Shown here piece by piece: positions 17,070-24,991 of a stretch of DNA of 39,153 bases (position 1 is its first letter; every line of letters begins with the position of its first letter). The notes beneath the pieces were generated by a model. That model saw nothing but the letters and a program-made list of their open reading frames with translations. It did not search any database and was not told the DNA's origin. The position numbers and the translations under genes were made by a program. Source of the stretch: Flavobacteriales bacterium (GTDB taxonomy: Bacteria > Bacteroidota > Bacteroidia > Flavobacteriales_D > Sanyastnellaceae); NCBI GenBank assembly GCA_947462725.1, contig CANHPZ010000006.1, forward strand, positions 1-39,153, in the 5' to 3' direction.

Positions 17070-17097
17070 TAAAGGTAGGGCAAGGTTCACATTGCAA
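17070..17097 (-). promoter_or_regulatory. Promoter of the dinB operon
   Basis: On the minus strand TTG (17097-17095), 17 nt, then TACCTTTA (17077-17070), one base from TAnnTTTG. The -7 box ends 4 nt before the dinB ATG, so the message would be leaderless or nearly so. Confidence 0.5.
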
Positions 17098-17179
17098 CGG
17101 CTAATGATTTTCACATGTCAAACAAAGTGAAGACGATTGTAATGGAATTACAATGACATAAATTGATTAGACCACCTTC

Positions 17180-17300
17180 AGCCCACCATTGAAATGGTGG
17201 GCTACATAGCGCATTCCTCAACTGCATAACCAATCATTTCAATGATGGGCCGTCCACCCCTCTTCACTTCATAGCCCACCATTTCAATGGTGGGCTGACG
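17180..17300. repeat. REP array copy A (121 bp, two palindromes plus a middle one)
   Basis: A 24-bp palindrome AGCCCACCATT-GA-AATGGTGGGCT (17180-17203) and a second AGCCCACCATT-TC-AATGGTGGGCT (17273-17296) flank a spacer containing a smaller perfect palindrome (17233-17246). The block matches copy B (17805-17925) over 121 bp with three mismatches. Both copies have the same orientation. The similarity stops sharply at both ends. Confidence 0.92.
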
Positions 17301-17308
17301 TAGCAGCC

Positions 17309-17773
17309 CTAATCTTCATCCTTCGACACATGCTCATCCAAATCAAACGCTCCACCATGAAGACGTATCAAAGTCGCACTTTCCCTAATTGATGATTGAT
17401 TTTTATGGTGCGCTTTCTGATTTTTGATATACCGAAATACATGATTTTGCATGGACTCACTCACCGAAAAAACGGAATACCCCACCTGCCATGAAAACTT
17501 CTCGCTCAACCAATCACTTTGATTAATCAAATGAGAAGACCCACCCTTAACCTGCTTTAATACGGAGGCAATAGAAAGAGTAGGATTCATCAAAAAAAGA
17601 CAATGAACATGATCAGGCATGCCATTAATTATAGCCACAGAGCAGCCCAATTGTTGAAACTCATCAGCAATCAATTTATAAACTCGAGATTCAATCTCAG
17701 AGTCTATGAATGGCTGACGCTGTTTTGTGGACCAAACTGTATGATGCCAAATTTTCGAAAAGGAGTGTGACAT
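17309..17773 (-). CDS. REP-associated tyrosine transposase (RAYT, Y1 HUH family)
   Basis: The 154-aa protein is a single Y1_Tnp domain. The HUH motif is PDHVHCLF (H55, H57), and the catalytic tyrosine is Y115 in HVFRYIKNQKAHH. The N-terminal HHTVWSTKQRQPFI is the usual start of RAYTs. These single-strand nucleases cut and join DNA at REP hairpins, which here lie on both sides of the gene. Its bracketing by identical REP arrays supports the link. It appears intact, without a frameshift. Whether it still moves or only maintains REPs is unknown. Confidence 0.9.
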   Translation of the reverse strand: MSHSFSKIWHHTVWSTKQRQPFIDSEIESRVYKLIADEFQQLGCSVAIINGMPDHVHCLFLMNPTLSIASVLKQVKGGSSHLINQSDWLSEKFSWQVGYSVFSVSESMQNHVFRYIKNQKAHHKNQSSIRESATLIRLHGGAFDLDEHVSKDED

Positions 17774-17804
17774 AGTATTTATGATTTTGATTTTCTCTTA
17801 ACTG

Positions 17805-17925
17805 AGCCCACCATTGAAATGGTGGGCTACATAGCGCATTCCTCAACTGCATAACCAATCCTTTCAATGGTGGGCCGTCCACCCCTCTTCACTTCATAGC
17901 CCACCATTTAAATGGTGGGCTGACG
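17805..17925. repeat. REP array copy B (121 bp)
   Basis: This is a direct repeat of copy A, with palindromes at 17805-17828 and 17898-17921 (centre TA instead of TC). Two of its three differences from copy A fall in the small middle palindrome and break its pairing, so the middle element is intact only in copy A. Confidence 0.92.
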
Positions 17926-18081
17926 AGTCACAAAAAAACTAACTCTAGAAAAAAACCATATTCCAATTTGTAATATCCTATGCCACATCGGCAAGACTGC
18001 GATGCTCAATGGCACAACATCCTAAGGAATAAGATTCATCTGACTCAAAAACCGCAATGCGCTAACTTTACGGCAACGCTT

Positions 18082-19737
18082 ATGAAAAACATCCTCCTTG
18101 CATTCGCATTGCTTACAACAGCAGATGTTGCACTATCTCAAAACATCAATCTGCGCATCAATGAAATCGTGACTAAAAACAGCACGATTGCCATGGATGA
18201 TTTCTTCGAATTCGACGACTGGATTGAAATCTACAATCCGCCTGGAAGCCCCATCACCAACCTCGCAGGCTACTACCTCAGCGACAATCCCGACAGCCTC
18301 ACTAAATGGCAAATACCTGCTGATGACGCAGGCATCACAACCGTGCTTCCCAACAATTTCATCATACTCTGGATCGACAACGACTATGACAATCTCACCT
18401 CACAGGGACCAGCGCATAATGCAGGTTTTACACTGAATAGCGACGGCGAGATGATTCTATTAACGGCGCCTGACGGCACCACTATCATCGATAGCACATC
18501 GTTCCCTGAAATGGCAACCGACATCAGCTGGGGACGTTCATGCGATGGGTGCGCGCAATGGCAATACTTCAACAACGTGACATTCGAAGACAACAACTTC
18601 GAAACACAAGCCAACGAACTGCTGTTCGTCAATGAGGTGCAACCGCTCAACACGTCCACATACCGAGATTTACAAGGGGAATACGATCCGTGGATAGAAA
18701 TTTACAACCCCAACAACCATCAAGTCAATTTGGCGAATTACCGCATTTCCATTGATGGCCAAACTGCCTGGCAAATACCCAACACGCGCCCCGCCCGCAC
18801 AGTTCTTCCCGCGCAAAGCTTCATGCTCATTTGGTGCGACAACGACCTTGCTGACGATGTCAACCACAGTCCACTTTCGCTTCCGGCAGCTGGTGGCGTA
18901 ATTCAGATGACATCGCCTGATGGAACAATCACAACCGACACATACACCTATCCTTCAGTTGCAGTTAATGTTAGCTGGGGGCGCGCAACCGATGGCGCAT
19001 CCAACAGCATCGAGTTCGGCACACCAACACCCACTGTAACCAATCAACTCGTAGTCATTCAACCGGAAAACATAGTCATCAACGAACTCCTTTCCGCCAA
19101 TCAAACCGGCATCATCGATAATATGGGCGAACTTGAAGATTGGTTTGAAATCTACAACCCAAACTCATATGCCATTGACTTGAGCGGCTACTACTGCAGC
19201 GATGATCCAGAGGTGCGTAACAAATGGGTGATACCCTCTACATTCCCCGATAGCGTTACCGTACCCGCAAATGGATGGCTACTGTTTTGGGCCGATTCCG
19301 ATCAGCAACAGGGCGTGCGCCACGCAGATTTTCGACTATCCAACAACGGCGAATACCTCAGTATCGCTAGTCCCGATGGCTACACACTCGCCGATGAAAT
19401 CCAATGGAACTACATCGCGCCTGACACATCCTTTGGACGCCTTACCGACGGTGCAAATGATTGGGTGCTTTTCGTTGTTTCAACACCAGAAACATCCAAC
19501 AACCAAGGAACGATAAGCGTTCTTGAAAACAACTCAACAACAGTATTTGCATACCCAAATCCAGCAGACGAAATCATCAATTTCAGTTCAGCCATATGCG
19601 CAACGGTGAATGATGCATGCGGTCAGGTAATTGCTACCATTAACAACCAGCGCTATTTCGAAATGAGCACATTGAAATCTGGCATATATGTGATCCGCAC
19701 CTCTGATGCCAAAACGCTGCGCATCATAAAGCACTAA
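18082..19737 (+). CDS. Secreted lamin-tail-domain protein with T9SS sorting domain
   Basis: I start at ATG 18082, which gives a signal peptide (MKNILLAFALLTTADVALSQ); the track's 34 extra residues are not signal-like. The 551-aa protein has three lamin-tail (LTD) domains, each with an INE/VNE strand and the motif (D/E)xW(I/F)EIYNP. They read FDDWIEIYNPPG near 40, YDPWIEIYNPNN near 205, and LEDWFEIYNPNS near 355. Each also carries a W-x-I-P strand and an S-P/A-P-D-G turn. The last ~75 residues (VFAYPNPADEIINFSS...LKSGIYVIRTSD) are a type A sorting domain for the type IX system. LTD domains are common in secreted bacterial nucleases and surface proteins, but no enzyme domain is present. A TAACTTTA box lies 11 nt upstream of the start. 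Confidence 0.87.
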   Translation: MKNILLAFALLTTADVALSQNINLRINEIVTKNSTIAMDDFFEFDDWIEIYNPPGSPITNLAGYYLSDNPDSLTKWQIPADDAGITTVLPNNFIILWIDNDYDNLTSQGPAHNAGFTLNSDGEMILLTAPDGTTIIDSTSFPEMATDISWGRSCDGCAQWQYFNNVTFEDNNFETQANELLFVNEVQPLNTSTYRDLQGEYDPWIEIYNPNNHQVNLANYRISIDGQTAWQIPNTRPARTVLPAQSFMLIWCDNDLADDVNHSPLSLPAAGGVIQMTSPDGTITTDTYTYPSVAVNVSWGRATDGASNSIEFGTPTPTVTNQLVVIQPENIVINELLSANQTGIIDNMGELEDWFEIYNPNSYAIDLSGYYCSDDPEVRNKWVIPSTFPDSVTVPANGWLLFWADSDQQQGVRHADFRLSNNGEYLSIASPDGYTLADEIQWNYIAPDTSFGRLTDGANDWVLFVVSTPETSNNQGTISVLENNSTTVFAYPNPADEIINFSSAICATVNDACGQVIATINNQRYFEMSTLKSGIYVIRTSDAKTLRIIKH

Positions 19738-19767
19738 GCAATCTTGCCGCGTGCGTATCTTGCACGC

Positions 19768-20349
19768 ATGAAAAGCATCACGGTGTTTTGCGGAGCCAGT
19801 GAAGGCAACAATCCGCTTTATCGCGAAATCGGATACAAAACAGGTCAACTGCTCGCTTCAAAACAAATAGAAGTTGTTTTTGGAGGAGGAAAAATCGGCA
19901 TCATGGGCGCTGTAGCCGATGGATGTCTCAATGGCGGTGGAATTGTCACTGGTGTCATTCCTAAATTCCTTCGCACCAAGGAAGTTACCCATTACGATGT
20001 AACTAACCTGCACGTTGTCGACACTATGCATCAGCGCAAAATGCTCATGCATCAACTTAGCCAAGGCATTATGGCACTTCCGGGCGGATACGGAACACTG
20101 GATGAACTCTTCGAAATTCTAACCTGGGCGCAGCTGGGCATGCACGAATACCCCATCGGACTGCTCAACGTGAATGGATACTTCGACCACCTCGTTGCAT
20201 TCGTGCATCACATGTGCAACGAAGGATTCCTCAACACAACCGTGCGCGATTTAATTCTGGTGGATAGCGATGCAGTAAACCTCATACACAAAATGTCCAC
20301 GTATGAGGCCCCAGAAATTTACAAGTGGATTACAGAAGACGAAGTTTAA
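19768..20349 (+). CDS. LOG-family (TIGR00730) nucleotide phosphoribohydrolase-like protein
   Basis: The 193-aa protein from ATG 19768 has the LOG signatures GGGKIGIMGAVADG (about 39-52) and PGGYGTLDELFEILTWAQ (about 104-121), and the length matches the family. Plant LOG and some bacterial relatives release cytokinin bases from riboside 5'-monophosphates. In bacteria lacking cytokinin the natural substrate is probably a nucleoside monophosphate such as AMP. It is the shorter of two LOG paralogues 2 kb apart. A TATCTTGC box ends 4 nt before the ATG. The helicase gene follows after 14 nt. Confidence 0.87.
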   Translation: MKSITVFCGASEGNNPLYREIGYKTGQLLASKQIEVVFGGGKIGIMGAVADGCLNGGGIVTGVIPKFLRTKEVTHYDVTNLHVVDTMHQRKMLMHQLSQGIMALPGGYGTLDELFEILTWAQLGMHEYPIGLLNVNGYFDHLVAFVHHMCNEGFLNTTVRDLILVDSDAVNLIHKMSTYEAPEIYKWITEDEV

Positions 20350-20363
20350 TCCACCCACAAGAC

Positions 20364-21716
20364 ATGACAGCATTCGAAGAACTTAAAATAACGCGTCAAT
20401 TTCTCAACGCAATTGAAGATGCCGGATATACCACACCAACGGAAATCCAGCAAAAGGCTATTCCGCCCATCATGGCCGGGCAAGACGTAATTGGCATCGC
20501 GCAAACCGGTACTGGCAAGACAGCGGCATACCTCCTTCCACTGCTGCAGCATTTGAAGTACGCTCAAGGCGATTCATCGCGTTGCCTTATTCTCGTTCCT
20601 ACAAAGGAACTTGTTGTGCAGGTTGAACGCACACTGGCCGAACTCGCGAAGTACACCGACATGCGATGGGTTGCTTTGTATGGAGGAATTGGCCCCAAAG
20701 CACAAATTGAAAAATTAAAACTCGGTGTCGACCTTATTGTAGCCACGCCAGGACGATTCCTTGAACTTTATGCGAAAGGAGAAATCAATGTAAAGAAAAT
20801 CAAACATGTGGTTCTCGATGAATGTGACCGCATGATGGACATGGGCTTTTGGCCTCAGTTGCGCGACGTCCAGGAAAAATTACCGCAGAAAAAACAACAA
20901 CTGCTTTTCTCTGCCACTTTCCCTGAAAAGGTTGAGCGCATGGCCGACAACTTCATGCTATTCCCCACGCGCCTTGAAGTTACACCGCAGGCAACACCGG
21001 CATCCACGGTGAAGCAATTGCTATATGAAGCACCAAATTTCCGATCCAAACTATCACTGCTCGAGGCACTAATGCATGACCCTGCCTTCAATCGTGTTAT
21101 GGTTTTCGTAAAAACGAAAGAAGAAGCATCAAACATCTTCAAATACTTTGAGCGCAAACCCGTGGGTGAAATGCGCCTGCTGCATTCAAACAAAGCCCAA
21201 AACGCGCGCATGAATGCCATTGATGATTTCAAAAGTGGGGAAGTTCGTTTGTTGATCAGCACAGATGTGAGCGCTCGTGGCATTGACGTTTTTGAAGTAT
21301 CGCACGTTATCAACTTCAACATACCAACACACTATGAAGACTATGTGCATCGCATCGGACGCACAGGCAGAGCCTTTAAAACAGGTGTTGCTATCAGTTT
21401 CATGGACCAATCAGAGGCTTACCACGTTCGCAAGATTCAGCAACTCATCAAGCAAACGATAACTCGTCTTGCGCTACCCGATGGCGTGGATGTTTTTGAA
21501 ACTCCGAAACCCGAGTTCCAAGAACAGATGCGTGAAATCGATCGTCAGAAGAAACTAGAAAACCCCGACTTCAAAGGCGCATTTCACGAGAAGAAATTCA
21601 AACCTGCAGACCCTAAGAAGCCGAAAAAATCTACCGACAAAAAGCCAAGCGCATCCAATAGCCGACCTGGCAAAAAAGGAAAAACATTCAAGAAAACGTA
21701 CACGAAGAAATCATAA
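20364..21716 (+). CDS. DEAD-box-type RNA helicase with DECD motif II and basic tail
   Basis: The 450-aa protein contains the full helicase core: Q-motif (YTTPTEIQQKAIPPI), motif I AQTGTGKT, PTKEL, TPGR, motif II DECD, motif III SAT, STDVSARGID and motif VI HRIGRTGRA. The DECD in motif II replaces DEAD; this variant is known in UAP56-type helicases and is expected to be active. The last ~75 residues are rich in Lys, Pro and Ser (KKPKKSTDKKPSASNSR) and likely bind RNA. The start at 20364 was chosen because it sits just after the LOG stop; the track start lies inside the LOG gene. Its stop overlaps the next ATG by one base, so it is coupled to the DUF3817 gene. It is distinct from the second helicase, deaD, at 27 kb. 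Confidence 0.9.
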   Translation: MTAFEELKITRQFLNAIEDAGYTTPTEIQQKAIPPIMAGQDVIGIAQTGTGKTAAYLLPLLQHLKYAQGDSSRCLILVPTKELVVQVERTLAELAKYTDMRWVALYGGIGPKAQIEKLKLGVDLIVATPGRFLELYAKGEINVKKIKHVVLDECDRMMDMGFWPQLRDVQEKLPQKKQQLLFSATFPEKVERMADNFMLFPTRLEVTPQATPASTVKQLLYEAPNFRSKLSLLEALMHDPAFNRVMVFVKTKEEASNIFKYFERKPVGEMRLLHSNKAQNARMNAIDDFKSGEVRLLISTDVSARGIDVFEVSHVINFNIPTHYEDYVHRIGRTGRAFKTGVAISFMDQSEAYHVRKIQQLIKQTITRLALPDGVDVFETPKPEFQEQMREIDRQKKLENPDFKGAFHEKKFKPADPKKPKKSTDKKPSASNSRPGKKGKTFKKTYTKKS

Positions 21717-22015
21717 TGTCGACGACCACGAATCACAAAATCCGCCTATGGGCGCATCGCATTGGGATATGGGAAGGCTTTTCGTATCTCATTCTATTGT
21801 TCATAGCGATGCCACTCAAGTACAAGCTTGACAAACCGGAGGCAGTGCGCTGGATGGGCAGTGTACACGGCTTCCTCTTTGTGCTGTTCGCTGTGGTATT
21901 ACTCTATGCCTGGAAAGAAAAAGCACTTAGTCTTCGCACAATTCTCAAAGCATTTATTCTATCCCTCATTCCATTCGGCACATTCTTCTTGGCGTTTGAT
22001 AAATCTGTTGATTGA
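21716..22015 (+). CDS. DUF3817 small membrane protein
   Basis: The 99-aa protein shows two or three hydrophobic segments (FSYLILLFIAMPLKY, VHGFLFVLFAVVLLYAW, AFILSLIPFGTFFLAFD). It has the DUF3817 landmarks RIGIWEGFSYL and VRWMGSVHGFLFVL. It should sit in the inner membrane. The start codon overlaps the helicase stop (TAATG), indicating translational coupling. The function of DUF3817 is unknown; why it is coupled to a helicase is not explained by anything I can see. Confidence 0.85.
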   Translation: MSTTTNHKIRLWAHRIGIWEGFSYLILLFIAMPLKYKLDKPEAVRWMGSVHGFLFVLFAVVLLYAWKEKALSLRTILKAFILSLIPFGTFFLAFDKSVD

Positions 22016-22106
22016 TCAACCATTACGAATCGATTTCACAGCAACTACATCGTATTTTGCACGTTGGCTCGTGCAATGAATCACAAGCAGATTAAATACG
22101 ATTTAC

Positions 22107-22814
22107 ATGGAAAAAGACAGCAGAATATCCAGCAAGTTCAAGCAACGCAACTGGAATGAAATACGATCGAACGACTCCTGGTCGATCTTCAAAATCATGG
22201 GTGAATTTGTAGAGGGTTACGAACGCATGGGACAAATTGGACCGTGTGTTTCCATCTTCGGATCGGCACGCACAAAGCCCGACAATCCACACTATCAGAC
22301 CGCTCGCGACATCGCTTATAAGCTCACTCAAAAAGGATATGGCGTTATAACCGGTGGTGGCCCTGGCATCATGGAAGCCGCCAACAAAGGCGCCAAAGAA
22401 GGCGATGGCACTAGCGTAGGACTCAATATCGTTCTGCCGTTCGAACAGCACGGCAATCAATACGTGGATCACGACAAAAGCATCAACTTCGATTACTTCT
22501 TCGTGCGCAAAGTGATGTTTGTGAAGTACAGCCAAGGATTCATTGTAATGCCTGGCGGTTTCGGAACTCTCGATGAATTCTTTGAAGCGATAACACTCAT
22601 CCAAACCGATAAAATCGGACGATTCCCAATTATCCTTGTGGGTAAATCATTTTGGGGCGGTTTGGTGGAATGGATAAAAGCAACCCTGCTCGAAAGCGGA
22701 AAGAACATTTCACCCGATGACATGTTCCTCTTCAGCCTCGTCGACACTGCGCAAGAGGCGGTTGATGAAATCGATAAGTTCTACTCTGAATATCTCTTGA
22801 AACCAAATTTCTAG
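22107..22814 (+). CDS. LOG-family protein, longer paralogue
   Basis: This 235-aa protein has GGGPGIMEAANKGAKEG and PGGFGTLDEFFEAITLIQTDKI, the two LOG motifs. An N-terminal extension of about 40 residues (SWSIFKIMGEFVEGYERM) is typical of the TIGR00730 bacterial subgroup. It also has FFVRKVMFVKYSQGFIV between the motifs. It resembles bacterial relatives of the AMP nucleosidase-like LOG group. It is likely cytoplasmic and about 45 residues longer than the paralogue at 19.8 kb. The two share motifs but differ elsewhere, so they are old paralogues rather than a recent duplication. Confidence 0.88.
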   Translation: MEKDSRISSKFKQRNWNEIRSNDSWSIFKIMGEFVEGYERMGQIGPCVSIFGSARTKPDNPHYQTARDIAYKLTQKGYGVITGGGPGIMEAANKGAKEGDGTSVGLNIVLPFEQHGNQYVDHDKSINFDYFFVRKVMFVKYSQGFIVMPGGFGTLDEFFEAITLIQTDKIGRFPIILVGKSFWGGLVEWIKATLLESGKNISPDDMFLFSLVDTAQEAVDEIDKFYSEYLLKPNF

Positions 22815-22864
22815 GCATACAACTTTTTCAATATGTCGGCGTATATATTGAAATAGAATTCTCG

Positions 22865-24145
22865 ATGCGTTACTTCCTGAACATAGTCATAACGGCCGCT
22901 GCAATTGCGATATGTAGCAGTTGGGTTTTTCTGAAAGAAGAAGCCGCTCCTTCAACGCGCCTGGCCAATATGCAAGTTGCAAATGCATATGATTTCATTC
23001 AATATGACAAGAACATCCTGCACATCTCAAATCCTGAGAATCGCTGGAACAATTTGTTCGATCGCTTCGAAGAACTTGCATTCCAAGGTGATGGCAAAAT
23101 TTCTATCGTACACATCGGTGGCTCGCACGTACAAGGAGGATTTCTTACGGACCGCTTGCGCATAAATTTCTCATCCATCGTATTCAATGCCGCCGGTGAA
23201 CGTGGTTTCGTTTTCCCCTATGAAATCGCAAAAACCAATAGTCCTAAAACAATCCAATGCTCATGGTCGGGCACTTGGTCGGGCTGCCGCAACAGCGTGA
23301 GCGGAGACGATTGCCTGTGGGGACTTTCAGGCATCAACGCTACGTGTTACGACAGAAAAGCATCGGTCAGCATTTCATCAAAACAAGCAGACAGCAGCTT
23401 ATACGCATTCAGCACCGTGCGCATCTATCACCACAACAGCAAGAACATCGTAATCGACACTGACACCAATGTGCATGTGCTACACGCCTTTACTGACACG
23501 CTCTGCGGCTACACGGAATACACATTCACCCCAGCAGTAAAGACATTAAAATTCGGATACCACACCACCGATTCACTACCCGGATATTTCACCTTGCAAG
23601 GAGTTTATTTGGGAGAATCCTCAAGCGGAATTACCTACAACGCCATTGGCGTGAATGGCGCGAGCACACGCAGTTATCTGAAGTGTGAACGATTTGGTCA
23701 ACAGTTGCAAACCTTGCATCCCGACTTGGCAATTTTTGGAATCGGCATCAACGACGCCAATGTTCCCGAAGGCGATTTCAATGCGAGTCTATACGAAGCT
23801 CGTTACGACACACTTGTTCAAATATTCCGCAATGCCAATCCGGAAGCATGCATTCTCTTTGTCACCAACAACGATACCTACTATCAAAAGCGACATCCGA
23901 ATAAAAACGCCATCGCTGTTCAACACGTGATGCACAACCTAGCCAAAAAATATGATGGCGCTGTTTTCGATTTGTTCGAAATCATGGGGGGACTTGGATC
24001 TATCAACGATTGGCAACAAGCGCAGTTGGCCGCGTCCGATCGCATTCACTTGAGCAAAAAAGGATATGAACTGCAGGCTGACTTAATGGCCTTCGCCTTC
24101 CAAAAAGCATTGGGAGATTATCTCGACCAGAAATACCGACATTAA
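22865..24145 (+). CDS. SGNH/GDSL-type hydrolase, exported
   Basis: An N-terminal hydrophobic segment (YFLNIVITAAAIAICSSWVFL) suggests export or membrane anchoring. The SGNH blocks are present: HIGGSHVQGG (block I, Ser87), GVNGAS (block II), FGIGINDAN (block III, Asn), and DRIHLSKKGY (block V, Asp-x-x-His). The canonical Gly-Asp-Ser-His becomes Gly-Gly-Ser-His here. The region between blocks I and II (about 95-280) is beta-rich, as in peptidoglycan or polysaccharide O-acetyl esterases of the PatB/AlgX-like group. No MBOAT acyltransferase partner is adjacent, and the substrate is not determined. yaaA follows after 4 nt, so the two are probably co-transcribed. Confidence 0.82.
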   Translation: MRYFLNIVITAAAIAICSSWVFLKEEAAPSTRLANMQVANAYDFIQYDKNILHISNPENRWNNLFDRFEELAFQGDGKISIVHIGGSHVQGGFLTDRLRINFSSIVFNAAGERGFVFPYEIAKTNSPKTIQCSWSGTWSGCRNSVSGDDCLWGLSGINATCYDRKASVSISSKQADSSLYAFSTVRIYHHNSKNIVIDTDTNVHVLHAFTDTLCGYTEYTFTPAVKTLKFGYHTTDSLPGYFTLQGVYLGESSSGITYNAIGVNGASTRSYLKCERFGQQLQTLHPDLAIFGIGINDANVPEGDFNASLYEARYDTLVQIFRNANPEACILFVTNNDTYYQKRHPNKNAIAVQHVMHNLAKKYDGAVFDLFEIMGGLGSINDWQQAQLAASDRIHLSKKGYELQADLMAFAFQKALGDYLDQKYRH

Positions 24146-24149
24146 CTTT

Positions 24150-24920
24150 ATGAGTAAACTCATTGCCTTGTTATCGCCAGCCAAACTGCTCGACGATCAA
24201 TCGCATTATCCAAATTTACCATGCACTGAAGCTGAATTCACTGAAGAAGCCCGGCAATTGGTTACTAAACTAAAAAAGCAAAAGCCCGCTGAATTGGCGT
24301 CCCTCATGTCCATGAGTGATGCACTTGCTGCCGAGACGAAACATCGCTTCCAATCGTGGCACCTGCCTTTCACACACCAGAATGCACACCCCGCATTACT
24401 GATGTTCAAAGGCGAAGTATATCGCGGGTTACAAGCACACGAACTCAACATCAAACAACTTGAATTCGCCCAAGATCATGTGCGAATTCTGAGCGGATTG
24501 TATGGTATACTGAGGCCACTCGACCTCATTATGCCTTACCGCCTCATAATGGGAACTCCGTTTAGTTTCGATAAAAAACACGCGAACCTGTATAGCTTTT
24601 GGAAAGAAAAAATCACCGACCATCTCGACCGACAGCTTGATAAAAACGGCGTGCTCGTAGACATTGCTTCCCAAGAATATTTCAAGAGCATTGATACCGG
24701 CAAACTCAATCGCCGTGTCATTGCGTGCGAGTTCCGAGAGAATAAAGGAGGCAAATATGTTGTTGTAAACACCTATGCGAAATCCGCACGAGGAAAGATG
24801 GCACGCTTCATTATTGACGCAGGCATTAAGCACCCCAACGATTTGCGCGCTTTCAATTACGACAATTACAAATTCATGCCTGCCTTGTCTGAAGAAAACA
24901 AACTGGTCTTTGTGCGCTAA
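24150..24920 (+). CDS. yaaA: Peroxide stress protein YaaA
   Basis: The 256-aa protein matches YaaA (DUF328) from the first residues (ALLSPAKLLDD). It also has the MFKGEVYRGLQA, RILSGLYGILRPLDLIMPYRLIMGT and LVDIASQEYFKSID motifs and the C-terminal KSARGKMARFII. YaaA lowers free intracellular iron during hydrogen peroxide stress in E. coli and is cytoplasmic. Length is standard. The overlap of function with the nearby persulfide dioxygenase is only thematic. Confidence 0.94.
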   Translation: MSKLIALLSPAKLLDDQSHYPNLPCTEAEFTEEARQLVTKLKKQKPAELASLMSMSDALAAETKHRFQSWHLPFTHQNAHPALLMFKGEVYRGLQAHELNIKQLEFAQDHVRILSGLYGILRPLDLIMPYRLIMGTPFSFDKKHANLYSFWKEKITDHLDRQLDKNGVLVDIASQEYFKSIDTGKLNRRVIACEFRENKGGKYVVVNTYAKSARGKMARFIIDAGIKHPNDLRAFNYDNYKFMPALSEENKLVFVR

Positions 24921-24945
24921 GGATGATTAACAATTCGTTTAATTC

Positions 24946-24953
24946 TAATTTTG
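24946..24953 (+). promoter_or_regulatory. -7 box upstream of the FKBP gene
   Basis: TAATTTTG is an exact TAnnTTTG match, 38 nt before the ATG at 24992. No TTG is found at the expected -33 distance. Confidence 0.4.
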
Positions 24954-24991
24954 TTTCTTTACCACTGAATTTTAATACAACATCCATCTCT

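Larger units (their letters stand above)
17180..17925. mobile_element. REP-RAYT unit (IS200-like, 746 bp)
   Basis: A Y1-type transposase gene lies between two direct 121-bp REP arrays, with 8 nt and 31 nt separating it from the arrays. This layout resembles REP-associated tyrosine transposases, domesticated relatives of IS200/IS605, and could also be a compact mobile unit. No other copies of the palindrome were noticed in the window, so activity cannot be judged. Confidence 0.75.

Noticed and set aside
17697-17882. 61-aa minus-strand ORF running through REP copy B
   Set aside because: It overlaps the start of the transposase gene in another frame and encodes only the palindromic repeat.
17180-17925. 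Repeated palindromes that could be read as a CRISPR array
   Set aside because: Only two 121-bp copies, each palindromic, flanking a transposase gene; no regular repeat-spacer pattern and no cas genes.
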